Positions 1 through 5,276 of a stretch of 11,186 bases of DNA are shown here, in pieces. Origin of the DNA: Bordetella parapertussis (GTDB lineage Bacteria; Pseudomonadota; Gammaproteobacteria; Burkholderiales; Burkholderiaceae_C). Position 1 is the stretch's first letter, and each line of letters opens with the position of its first letter. A model generated the notes under the pieces. It saw nothing but the letters and a program-made list of their open reading frames with translations. It ran no database searches and had not been told where the DNA came from. The stretch is from NCBI GenBank assembly GCA_945873925.1, contig CAMCES010000053.1:1-11186 (forward strand). The letters run 5' to 3'. The position numbers and the translations under genes were made by a program.

Positions 1-119
1 GTTTGCCACATCGCCACCGAGCCCAAACCTTCGTGCAAAAAAACCAATGGCGCTTTCTCAGCAGGACCTGAGATGGCTCGAACCTCGTAGCGAATGTCTC
101 GGATGGTGGTGCATGACAT
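1..119 (-). CDS. Alpha/beta hydrolase, N-terminal fragment (runs off left edge)
   Basis: This is the first 39 codons of a minus-strand gene that leaves the window at base 1. The translation begins MSCTTIRDIRYEV and reaches PLVFLHEGLGS at about residues 27-37, followed by VAMWQ. A hydrophobic beta strand ending in H-E-G-x-G-S is the typical oxyanion-hole region of alpha/beta-hydrolase fold enzymes; the nucleophile and the rest of the catalytic triad lie outside the window. The start is well constrained: an in-frame TAA lies four codons before the ATG at 119 and no other start codon lies between. No Shine-Dalgarno sequence precedes it. Its promoter would share the 120-258 gap with the divergent gene at 259. 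The substrate cannot be told from this fragment. The fold assignment is fairly secure; it rests on one motif and overall resemblance. Confidence 0.72.
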   Translation of the reverse strand, partial: MSCTTIRDIRYEVRAISGPAEKAPLVFLHEGLGSVAMWQ

Positions 120-125
120 ACATGC

Positions 126-154
126 ATCTTAGGTCCCGAATTCCAAAAAAATGA
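126..154 (-). promoter_or_regulatory. Candidate promoter of the hydrolase gene, possibly leaderless
   Basis: On the minus strand a -10-like TAAGAT occupies 131-126 and ends 6 bases before the ATG at 119. A poor -35 candidate (TCATTT, 154-149) lies 17 bases upstream. The spacing would place the first transcribed base at the start codon. The 120-258 region is AT-richer than its surroundings and must hold promoters for both divergent genes. The match is by eye only. Confidence 0.3.
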
Positions 155-202
155 ACCCGAAAGAATTGAATTACATGCCCCAACCCCCCAAGAAAACCAG
201 CA

Positions 203-231
203 TAGACTCACAACCGTTGTAGGATTACATT
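203..231 (+). promoter_or_regulatory. Candidate sigma-70-type promoter for the RodZ-like gene
   Basis: TAGACT (203-208) and TACATT (226-231) are separated by 17 bases, and each matches the -35 or -10 consensus at 4 of 6 positions. Transcription would begin near 238, giving a leader of about 21 bases before the ATG at 259. No clear Shine-Dalgarno sequence is visible in that leader. This is the best pair in the 139-base divergent gap, but a match of this quality can arise by chance. Confidence 0.3.
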
Positions 232-258
232 CAGCAAGTTCTAACCTCACTCATTCCC

Positions 259-1170
259 ATGGAAGACTCGGTTCACGATGCCGCTCATTTGAAAAGCCTG
301 CGCTTGGCTGCTGGTTTGGATTTGGCGCAACTCGCGGCCCTGGTCAACCTGTCTCCCGGGCAAGTGCGGCAGCTCGAGGAGGGTGGTGGATCGCTTTTTT
401 ATTCCGCGCAAATCAAAGCCCAATCCATGCGCCGCGTGATCCGCTTACTGGAAGCGCCTGCTGCCTTGGAAAACAAAGTCGAAAGTGCTGGCCCGCCAAG
501 CCCTCGCAGCTCAAGCAGCGTGATCGACGACATCATTCGCCTCTCAGAGAAAAGCCTCAACAGCACGGTGGTGCACTCTGATGTACGTCGCAATAAAAGC
601 ATGCTCTACAAACTGTTGGCCACCGCCGTGGCCGCGGGTTTTTTTGGATTTTTTGCGTGGCAATCCAATCAACAGCGCTCTCAGGCTTTGTACTCTGAGT
701 GGGTAAAACCACTGTCTTCTGAAGTCAGCGCTTCAACTGCAGAGCCAGTGCCCTTGGTCTCTGCAAATGAACCACCCCCTCACAAAGCAGACAAGCTCAC
801 CACCGAAGCCATGACCCCGACAACGGTCCCACCAGTGGCAACAAACAGCAGCACAGCCACTGAATGCAAAAACCTCCAGTCTGAGCAAGTGCGTATCGCC
901 AACCCGTCTTTGCAGCCCAGCAAACCTGGCACCTATGTTTACTTGGTGGCCAGCAAGGCCATGAATATTTGTGTGGACGATGGCAAGCGCAAACAAACCC
1001 TGATCACCCTCAGCGCAGGCGCGGGACGCACGGTTCATGGTCAATCGCCCTGGACCATCGCGGCGCAAGACTTGAAATCCATTGAAATCTATTTTCAAGG
1101 CTCCAAGGTTTGGCTGCCTGCTGACGTTGGTCAGCGCATTCTTTTGAACGAACAAGCGCTGGCCCCTTGA
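259..1170 (+). CDS. RodZ-like helix-turn-helix membrane protein
   Basis: This 303-residue protein has the layout of the RodZ family, whose canonical member is a bitopic morphogenetic protein linking the MreB cytoskeleton to the cell wall machinery. Residues about 9-66 form an Xre-type helix-turn-helix region (LAQLAALVNLSPGQVRQLEEG at 22-42). A linker leads to a basic stretch (RRNK, 110-113) and one hydrophobic span at about 115-134. The basic residues before the span predict a cytoplasmic N-terminus and periplasmic C-terminus. A Pro/Thr/Ser-rich linker (about 155-202) follows, then a beta-rich domain at about 222-298 resembling DUF4115, with a GRTVHG turn and a WLPADVGQRILL ending. Cys203 and Cys238 lie on the periplasmic side and could form a disulfide. 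Canonical betaproteobacterial rodZ usually sits next to ispG, so this copy beside a tRNA is probably a paralogue. A role in cell shape or gene regulation is inference. Confidence 0.75.
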   Translation: MEDSVHDAAHLKSLRLAAGLDLAQLAALVNLSPGQVRQLEEGGGSLFYSAQIKAQSMRRVIRLLEAPAALENKVESAGPPSPRSSSSVIDDIIRLSEKSLNSTVVHSDVRRNKSMLYKLLATAVAAGFFGFFAWQSNQQRSQALYSEWVKPLSSEVSASTAEPVPLVSANEPPPHKADKLTTEAMTPTTVPPVATNSSTATECKNLQSEQVRIANPSLQPSKPGTYVYLVASKAMNICVDDGKRKQTLITLSAGAGRTVHGQSPWTIAAQDLKSIEIYFQGSKVWLPADVGQRILLNEQALAP

Positions 1171-1175
1171 ATATT

Positions 1176-1184
1176 TGCCACAAT
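1176..1184 (+). promoter_or_regulatory. Candidate extended -10 promoter of tRNA-Leu
   Basis: TG at 1176-1177, one base, then CACAAT at 1179-1184 resembles an extended -10 element (TGnTATAAT). It begins 6 bases after the stop codon of the RodZ-like gene. Initiation would fall near 1191, about 12 bases before the mature tRNA 5' end. No convincing -35 element was found, and the tRNA could also be read through from the upstream gene. Confidence 0.4.
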
Positions 1185-1202
1185 AGCGTCCTTCAAGCAC
1201 TC

Positions 1203-1294
1203 GCCCGAGTGGTGAAATTGGTAGACACAGCGGACTTAAAATCCGCCGCTTGCTGAGAGGCGGCGTACCGGTTCGATTCCGGTCTCGGGCACCA
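1203..1294 (+). tRNA. tRNA-Leu, anticodon UAA, CCA encoded
   Basis: A complete class II tRNA. The acceptor stem is GCCCGAG (1203-1209) pairing with CTCGGGC (1284-1290), followed by discriminator A1291 and an encoded CCA (1292-1294). The anticodon stem GCGGA/TCCGC (1230-1234/1242-1246) encloses the loop CTTAAAA, placing the anticodon TAA at 1237-1239, which reads UUA and by wobble UUG. A long variable arm lies at about 1247-1266, as expected for leucine. The T arm is ACCGG/CCGGT (1267-1271/1279-1283) with loop TTCGATT. TTA codons look rare in the neighbouring genes while TTG is common, so its main load here is probably UUG. The 3' half of tRNA-Leu genes is a frequent integration site, but no duplicated 3' end or integrase is visible nearby. 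Confidence 0.98.
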
Positions 1295-1406
1295 TGCCAG
1301 GAATTTCCTTGTCAAGCACACGCAGACACCTCCTGTGAGTTATTGGGTGACAGCAAAATCTCCGACACCCCTTGAAGCCCTGGGCAGCAGCGCGGTTTTG
1401 GGCCAC

Positions 1407-1415
1407 TGCTATCAT
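1407..1415 (+). promoter_or_regulatory. Candidate extended -10 promoter, leaderless start of the 1422 gene
   Basis: TG (1407-1408), one base, then TATCAT (1410-1415) is a good extended -10 element with 5 of 6 consensus bases in the hexamer. It ends 6 bases before the ATG at 1422, which would coincide with +1. No Shine-Dalgarno sequence lies between the element and the ATG. No -35 at standard spacing is evident, which extended -10 promoters tolerate. Confidence 0.5.
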
Positions 1416-1421
1416 GCTTTC

Positions 1422-2039
1422 ATGTCTAAATACACCACCACCTTTGAAATCCATGTGCATGGCAATGTGCCCCTGCGCGAGGAAGTCACTTTCGAGCAAA
1501 TTCAAGACGCTCTTCGCTCTGTTTGGATGTATGCCGGTGCTCGCTCACTGTCTGAAGGTGCAGGCAGTTTCTACGAGGAAGAGCCCGGTATAAGCTTCGA
1601 TGAAAACGAGCACTTGCTGCAAATGTGCTGGACCATCAAGGGCGAGGAGGATTTCCGCCAAGCCTTGGACGACATGTGCATGTGCTTGAACGACTTGACC
1701 CTCTCAGGCGCAGCTTTGGAGGTCACGTTTTATGACGCCGAGTTTGACGAGGAAGACGAGGCGCAAGGCCGCGATTCCCGCGACGATTTCCTGATGCTGT
1801 TTGTCGGCCCGACACCCGCAGCCATCATGCAGGTGCAGCGTGATTTGTTGGTGCAAGACCTGGTCAATCTCATGGAGCGCCACTTTAACGCGTCTGAATT
1901 GACCGATGTGGTGCTCGAGGTGGACAAACTGTTTAACAAACGGTTTGACTCGCTGTTGAGTTCACTTGAAATCAGCAAGCCGCCGCGAGGAACCGGTGGA
2001 TCCGGTCACGGCGGGCGCAGGCCGCGTCACCTGCACTGA
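1422..2039 (+). CDS. Conserved acidic protein of unknown function (DUF6806-like)
   Basis: A 205-residue soluble protein with no signal peptide or membrane span. I recall closely similar proteins in Comamonadaceae, probably filed as DUF6806, but cannot confirm the family name here; no biochemical function is known to me. Visible features are an N-terminal strand FEIHVHGNVPL (8-18), a central region with Cys69, Cys86 and Cys88, a very acidic stretch (about 105-122, FDEEDE), a hydrophobic segment FLMLFVGPTPAAIMQVQRDL (123-142), a helical region to about 185, and a Gly/Arg/His-rich tail (188-205). The frame is open further upstream to a GTG at 1335, but ATG 1422 is preferred: the extra residues look unlike protein sequence and the start sits just after a -10-like element. 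It ends 15 bases before the convergent murI stop codon. Confidence 0.8.
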   Translation: MSKYTTTFEIHVHGNVPLREEVTFEQIQDALRSVWMYAGARSLSEGAGSFYEEEPGISFDENEHLLQMCWTIKGEEDFRQALDDMCMCLNDLTLSGAALEVTFYDAEFDEEDEAQGRDSRDDFLMLFVGPTPAAIMQVQRDLLVQDLVNLMERHFNASELTDVVLEVDKLFNKRFDSLLSSLEISKPPRGTGGSGHGGRRPRHLH

Positions 2040-2043
2040 GCGG

Positions 2044-2068
2044 CAGCCAAACACTCAAACCTTGGCTG
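2044..2068. terminator. Inverted repeat between convergent genes, possible weak terminator
   Basis: CAGCCAA (2044-2050) and TTGGCTG (2062-2068) form a perfect 7-base-pair stem with an 11-base loop. It lies just after the 1422 gene (stop 2037-2039) and overlaps the last codons of murI. The position suits a bidirectional terminator or 3'-end stabiliser. Neither strand has a T run after the stem, so it does not meet the usual intrinsic terminator pattern. Confidence 0.35.
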
Positions 2069-2882
2069 TGGTAACCGCCTGGCTTGCTTGGGCCAACCAC
2101 ATGTCAGCCGCATGCTGCAAACTTCCCGTCTCACCCGTGGCAAACAGCGCGATGCCGCCCATCCCTGACACCGCTGTCAATTCTTTGTCTGCCAACACCT
2201 TTTGCGCATGGCGAGCCACTGGCTCACCGTTGTCGATGATTTGGACCGTCTTACCCACCAAAGAACGCAACTCGTTCAGTGCAAAAGGGTAGTGGGTACA
2301 ACCCAGCACCAGGGTGTCGATTTGCCCGGGTGCTTCGCCAAACTCGCCCATGGCCCGCAGATGGTGTTGACACAACTGCAAAACCTTGGTGTTGTCACTG
2401 CGTTGCCATTGCTGCTCAATCGCATCTGCCAAGCCCTCACAGCCTTGCAGTACAAATTCAGTCTCCGTGTCCAAGCCCTTGAGCAGGATTTGGAATTTCT
2501 CGCTCTGCAAGGTGGCAGGCGTGGCCATCACCCCAACCCGCTTGGTCTGGCTTTGCGCGGCTGCAGGTTTGACCGCTGGTTCGACCCCGAGGATCGGTGT
2601 CTGAGGCAGGCTATCGCGCAGGCTTTGGATGGCCAGCGCTGTTGCGGTGTTGCAAGCCACCACCAGCGCTTTGACCTGGTGCTCGCCGTGCATGAATTGC
2701 AAGATCTGCTGGGCACGGGCTTGCACAAAAGTGGCATCCCGTTCGCCATAAGGTGCGTGGGCACTGTCGGCCAGGTAAACAAAACGCTCATGCGGCATCT
2801 GCTGCTGCAGGGCCTGCAAGATGCTCAGGCCGCCCACGCCGCTGTCAAACACGCCGATCGGGGCTGTTGATGCGGGTGTCAT
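2055..2882 (-). CDS. murI: Glutamate racemase
   Basis: Converts L-glutamate to D-glutamate in the cytoplasm, a cofactor-independent step that supplies D-Glu for peptidoglycan. The 275-residue product has the full family signature: IGVFDSGVGGLS (9-20, with Asp13 and Ser14), ADSAHAPYGER (38-48), the first catalytic cysteine in VVACNTAT (Cys77), GVEPAVKPA (99-107) and the second catalytic cysteine in LGCTHYP (Cys195). The length is normal for MurI. The frame is open upstream to 2969, inside the fumarase gene, but the ATG at 2882 starts the conserved sequence at the usual distance and leaves a 29-base gap after the fumarase stop. No good Shine-Dalgarno sequence is visible. It is the last gene of a probable three-gene minus-strand operon after the UPF0114 gene and fumarase. 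The product is secure; the exact start is likely but not certain. Confidence 0.95.
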   Translation of the reverse strand: MTPASTAPIGVFDSGVGGLSILQALQQQMPHERFVYLADSAHAPYGERDATFVQARAQQILQFMHGEHQVKALVVACNTATALAIQSLRDSLPQTPILGVEPAVKPAAAQSQTKRVGVMATPATLQSEKFQILLKGLDTETEFVLQGCEGLADAIEQQWQRSDNTKVLQLCQHHLRAMGEFGEAPGQIDTLVLGCTHYPFALNELRSLVGKTVQIIDNGEPVARHAQKVLADKELTAVSGMGGIALFATGETGSLQHAADMWLAQASQAVTTAKV

Positions 2883-2907
2883 GGGCGTGAATCGCAATGG
2901 TTGATAT

Positions 2908-2929
2908 GGGCTCAATCGCGTTTGAGCCC
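2908..2929 (-). repeat. Hairpin spanning the fumarase stop codon
   Basis: GGGCTCAA (2908-2915) and TTGAGCCC (2922-2929) form a perfect 8-base-pair inverted repeat with a 6-base loop. On the minus strand the loop side carries the last fumarase codons, and the TGA stop (2914-2912) lies in the 3' arm. No T run follows, so it does not look like an intrinsic terminator. It sits 25 bases before the murI ATG and could affect coupling or mRNA processing between the two genes. The structure is seen; any role is inference. Confidence 0.5.
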
Positions 2930-4462
2930 AATGCCCTTGAACTCGCCGCTGGCAATGCGCTTGGACCATTCAGCCGGGCCGGTGATGTGCGCGCTGGTGC
3001 CACCGGCATCGACCGCCACGGTGACCGGCATGTCCACCACATCAAACTCATAAATGGCTTCCATGCCGAGGTCTGCAAACCCGACCACCTTGGCATGCTT
3101 GATGGCTTTGCTCACCAAATAAGCCGCGCCACCCACCGCCATCAGATAAGCACTTTGGTGCTTTTGAATCGCTTCAATCGCGGTCGGGCCGCGCTCGGCC
3201 TTGCCCACCATGGCGATCAAGCCGGTTTGCGCGAGCATCATCTCGGTGAATTTGTCCATGCGGGTGGCGGTGGTCGGGCCTGCAGGACCGACGGCCTCGT
3301 CGCCGACCGGGTCGACCGGACCGACGTAATAAATCACCCGGTTGGTGAAGTCCACTGGCAACGACTCGCCCTTGGCCAGCATGTCTTGGATGCGTTTGTG
3401 GGCAGCGTCTCGGCCGGTGAGCATCTTGCCATTGAGCAACAGTGTTTGACCGGGTTTCCAAGCCGCGACTTGCGCCTTGGTCAAGGTGTTGAGGTCCACG
3501 CGTTGGCTTTTCTGGGTGTCGGGGGTCCAGTCCACCTTGGGCCACAGGTCGAGTGAGGGCGGGTCGAGGTAAACCGGGCCCGAGCCGTCCATCACGAAGT
3601 GCGCATGGCGGGTCGCTGCGCAGTTGGGGATCATGGCCACCGGCTTGCTCGCCGCATGGGTCGGGTACATCTTGATTTTCACGTCGAGCACCGTGGTCAG
3701 GCCGCCCAGGCCTTGTGCGCCGATGCCCAAGGCGTTGACCTTGTCCATCAGTTCCAGGCGCAGCTCTTCGGTCTGCGACAGCTGGTCACCCTTGGTGGCC
3801 TTGGCTTGCAATGCATGCATGTCCAGGTCGTCCATCAGGCTTTCTTTAGCCATCAGCATGGCTTTTTCTGCGGTGCCACCGATGCCGATGCCGAGCATGC
3901 CAGGCGGGCACCAGCCTGCGCCCATGGTGGGCACGGTTTTCAGCACCCAGTCCACCAGCGAGTCGCTGGGGTTGAGCATGACCAGCTTGCTTTTGTTCTC
4001 GCTGCCGCCGCCCTTGGCAGCGACCGTGACTTCCAGGGTGTTGCCCGGGACGAGTTCGGTGAAGATGACCGCAGGCGTGTTGTCACCGGTGTTTTTGCGC
4101 TCAAACTGGGGGTCGGCCACGATGCTGGCGCGCAAGCGGTTTTCTGGCAGGTTGTAGGCGCGGCGCACGCCTTCGTTGATCGCATCATCCAAGCCGCCCT
4201 TGAAACCCTCAAAACGCACGCCCATGCCAACTTTCAAAAACACATTCACGATACCGGTGTCTTGGCAGATGGGCCGGTGGCCAATCGCACTCAGCTTGCT
4301 GTTGGTCAGGATTTGTGCGATCGCGTCTTTGGCTGCCGCGCTTTGCTCGCGCTCGTAAGCGCGGGCCAAATGGGCGATGTAGTCGGCAGGGTGGTAGTAG
4401 CTGATGTATTGCAGAGCCGCCGCTATGGATTCGGTTAGGTCATGTTGGGTGATGGTGGTCAT
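2912..4462 (-). CDS. Class I (iron-sulfur) fumarate hydratase
   Basis: Interconverts fumarate and malate in the TCA cycle, using an oxygen-sensitive [4Fe-4S] cluster. The 516-residue single chain joins the two parts of the class I family: an N-terminal alpha domain (about 10-290) and a C-terminal beta domain (about 325-505). The three expected cluster cysteines are visible in RPICQDTG (Cys66), GAGWCPPGM (Cys185) and IPNCAATRH (Cys281). Other family motifs are AKGGGSENKSK (149-159) and, in the C-terminal part, GPVDPVGDEAVGPAGPTTATRMD. It resembles FumA/FumB of enterobacteria more than the class II FumC. A tartrate dehydratase-type activity is possible in this superfamily but less likely for the fused form. 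The ATG lies 9 bases after the upstream UPF0114 stop, and murI follows 29 bases after its own stop, so the three genes are probably co-transcribed. No clear Shine-Dalgarno sequence is seen. Confidence 0.93.
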   Translation of the reverse strand: MTTITQHDLTESIAAALQYISYYHPADYIAHLARAYEREQSAAAKDAIAQILTNSKLSAIGHRPICQDTGIVNVFLKVGMGVRFEGFKGGLDDAINEGVRRAYNLPENRLRASIVADPQFERKNTGDNTPAVIFTELVPGNTLEVTVAAKGGGSENKSKLVMLNPSDSLVDWVLKTVPTMGAGWCPPGMLGIGIGGTAEKAMLMAKESLMDDLDMHALQAKATKGDQLSQTEELRLELMDKVNALGIGAQGLGGLTTVLDVKIKMYPTHAASKPVAMIPNCAATRHAHFVMDGSGPVYLDPPSLDLWPKVDWTPDTQKSQRVDLNTLTKAQVAAWKPGQTLLLNGKMLTGRDAAHKRIQDMLAKGESLPVDFTNRVIYYVGPVDPVGDEAVGPAGPTTATRMDKFTEMMLAQTGLIAMVGKAERGPTAIEAIQKHQSAYLMAVGGAAYLVSKAIKHAKVVGFADLGMEAIYEFDVVDMPVTVAVDAGGTSAHITGPAEWSKRIASGEFKGIGLKRD

Positions 4463-4471
4463 GGACAGGAA

Positions 4472-5092
4472 TCAGTGGTGTTGGTTGGCTTCGTTGCCGA
4501 TCACGCGGGTTTGGTTCAGCAATTTGTCGGTATAGGCAATCGCGATGGCGCTGAACAGAAAAGCAATGTGAATCACGGTTTGAAAAATCAGCACTTTCTC
4601 ATCGTAATTGGCTGCGTTGATGAAGGTCTTGAGCAGATGGATCGAGGAAATGCCAATGATGGCCATGGCCAATTTCACCTTGAGCACCGAGGCGTTGACA
4701 TGGCTGAGCCACTCGGGTTGGTCAGGGTGTTGCTCGAGGTACATCCGCGAGACGAAGGTCTCATAGCCACCCACGATCACCATGATCAGCAGGTTGGAAA
4801 TCATCACCACATCGATCAGGCCCAGAATGACCAGCATGATGATCGCTTCGGTCAGCTTGGTGGGCACAGTGTCTGATTTGTAGCCAATGCTGGTGGTCAG
4901 GGCTTGCAAGGCTTCTTGGCTGCCAAACACGGCCTCCAGCAGGTGCACCAACTCGACCCAAAAATGAAAGACGTAAACGCACTGTGCCGCGATCAAGCCC
5001 ACATACAAAGGCAATTGCAGCCAGCGGGTGGCGAAAATCATGCGCGACAAGGTGCTGGGCTGGTCTGCCAGTGGGGGAGGTGAGTTGGTCAT
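4472..5092 (-). CDS. UPF0114 (YqhA) family inner-membrane protein
   Basis: A 206-residue membrane protein matching the UPF0114/TIGR00645 family, to which E. coli YqhA belongs; no function is established. Four hydrophobic spans are visible at about residues 26-50, 82-108, 136-156 and 167-188. Recognisable family features are the RWLQLPLYVGL segment (23-33) before the first span, a conserved-looking DVVMISNLLIMVIVGGYETF (94-113) and KLAMAIIGISSIHLLKTF (140-157). It is longer than the enterobacterial protein (about 164 residues), partly through an N-terminal tail and a longer first loop. It is the first gene of the probable operon with fumarase (9-base gap) and murI, and diverges from acs. Functional linkage to fumarase is suggested only by position. 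The ATG at 5092 has at best a weak upstream GA-rich stretch as ribosome binding site. Confidence 0.88.
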   Translation of the reverse strand: MTNSPPPLADQPSTLSRMIFATRWLQLPLYVGLIAAQCVYVFHFWVELVHLLEAVFGSQEALQALTTSIGYKSDTVPTKLTEAIIMLVILGLIDVVMISNLLIMVIVGGYETFVSRMYLEQHPDQPEWLSHVNASVLKVKLAMAIIGISSIHLLKTFINAANYDEKVLIFQTVIHIAFLFSAIAIAYTDKLLNQTRVIGNEANQHH

Positions 5093-5159
5093 GGAATGGC
5101 TTTCTAAGGCAACAGGGCGAAAACCCCTTTATACGGATTCTAGGGAAAGCCAGCGCGGG

Positions 5160-5175
5160 TGCAGATCTGCTGCCA
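5160..5175 (-). promoter_or_regulatory. Sigma-54-like -24/-12 match overlapping a palindrome
   Basis: Read on the minus strand, TGGCAGCAGATCTGCA has GG and GC separated by exactly 10 bases, as in sigma-54 promoters (TGGCAC-N5-TTGCA), with 9 of 11 consensus bases. It points toward the UPF0114-fumarase-murI operon, 68 bases upstream of its first ATG. The palindrome GCAGATCTGC (5161-5170) lies within it and could instead be an operator. A single match of this kind is weak evidence. Confidence 0.22.
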
Positions 5176-5240
5176 AGCGTAAGCTTCGTGCCAGTCAGTA
5201 GGGTGTAAGAGCCATCAACGACATTCACGCCCAATCGAGA

Positions 5241-5254
5241 GTCGCACAAGCGAC
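5241..5254 (+). repeat. Small hairpin in the acs leader
   Basis: GTCGC (5241-5245) and GCGAC (5250-5254) flank the four-base loop ACAA, 10 bases before the acs Shine-Dalgarno sequence. The stem is short, and its role, if any, in translation or mRNA stability is unknown. Confidence 0.3.
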
Positions 5255-5264
5255 CAGACCCAAC

Positions 5265-5269
5265 AGGAG
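5265..5269 (+). promoter_or_regulatory. Ribosome binding site of acs
   Basis: AGGAG at 5265-5269 ends 7 bases before the ATG at 5277, an ideal spacing. It fixes the acs start and contrasts with several neighbouring genes that lack any Shine-Dalgarno match. Confidence 0.85.
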
Positions 5270-5276
5270 ACAAGCC

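Larger units (their letters stand above)
5093..5276. other. Divergent regulatory region between the UPF0114 operon and acs
   Basis: This 184-base gap must hold promoters for both directions. Minus-strand candidate -10 elements for the operon are TATAAA and TAGAAT (revcomp of about 5128-5145), without convincing -35 boxes. A 10-base perfect palindrome GCAGATCTGC (5161-5170) sits near the middle. No open reading frame of note is present. I could not assign a trustworthy acs promoter by eye. Confidence 0.5.

Noticed and set aside
1203..1294. tRNA-Leu as an integration site for a genomic island.
   Set aside because: No integrase, no duplicated tRNA 3' end and no change in gene style follow; the next genes are chromosomal housekeeping genes.
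1335..1421. A 29-codon N-terminal extension of the 1422 gene from a GTG.
   Set aside because: The extra residues look unlike the rest of the protein, there is no ribosome binding site, and the extension would pass through the candidate promoter just before ATG 1422.
1295..1421. Terminator after the tRNA gene.
   Set aside because: The only repeat (AGGAA-T-TTCCT near 1300) has a one-base loop and no T run; nothing supportable was found in this 127-base gap apart from the promoter element at 1407-1415.
1236..1505. An 89-codon minus-strand reading frame ending with the peptide VPETGIEPVRRLSASGGF.
   Set aside because: The C-terminal peptide is the antisense translation of the tRNA-Leu gene, a well-known spurious ORF product. 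The rest overlaps the real plus-strand gene at 1422.
2883..2969. A 29-codon extension of murI into the fumarase gene.
   Set aside because: It overlaps fumarase by 58 bases and adds residues before the family's usual N-terminus; ATG 2882 fits MurI length and motif spacing.
2897..4438. Long plus-strand frames (219 and 279 codons) opposite fumarase.
   Set aside because: They are antisense shadows of a clearly identified gene in GC-rich DNA; their composition (many His, Gly, Arg, Val) is typical of reversed codons.
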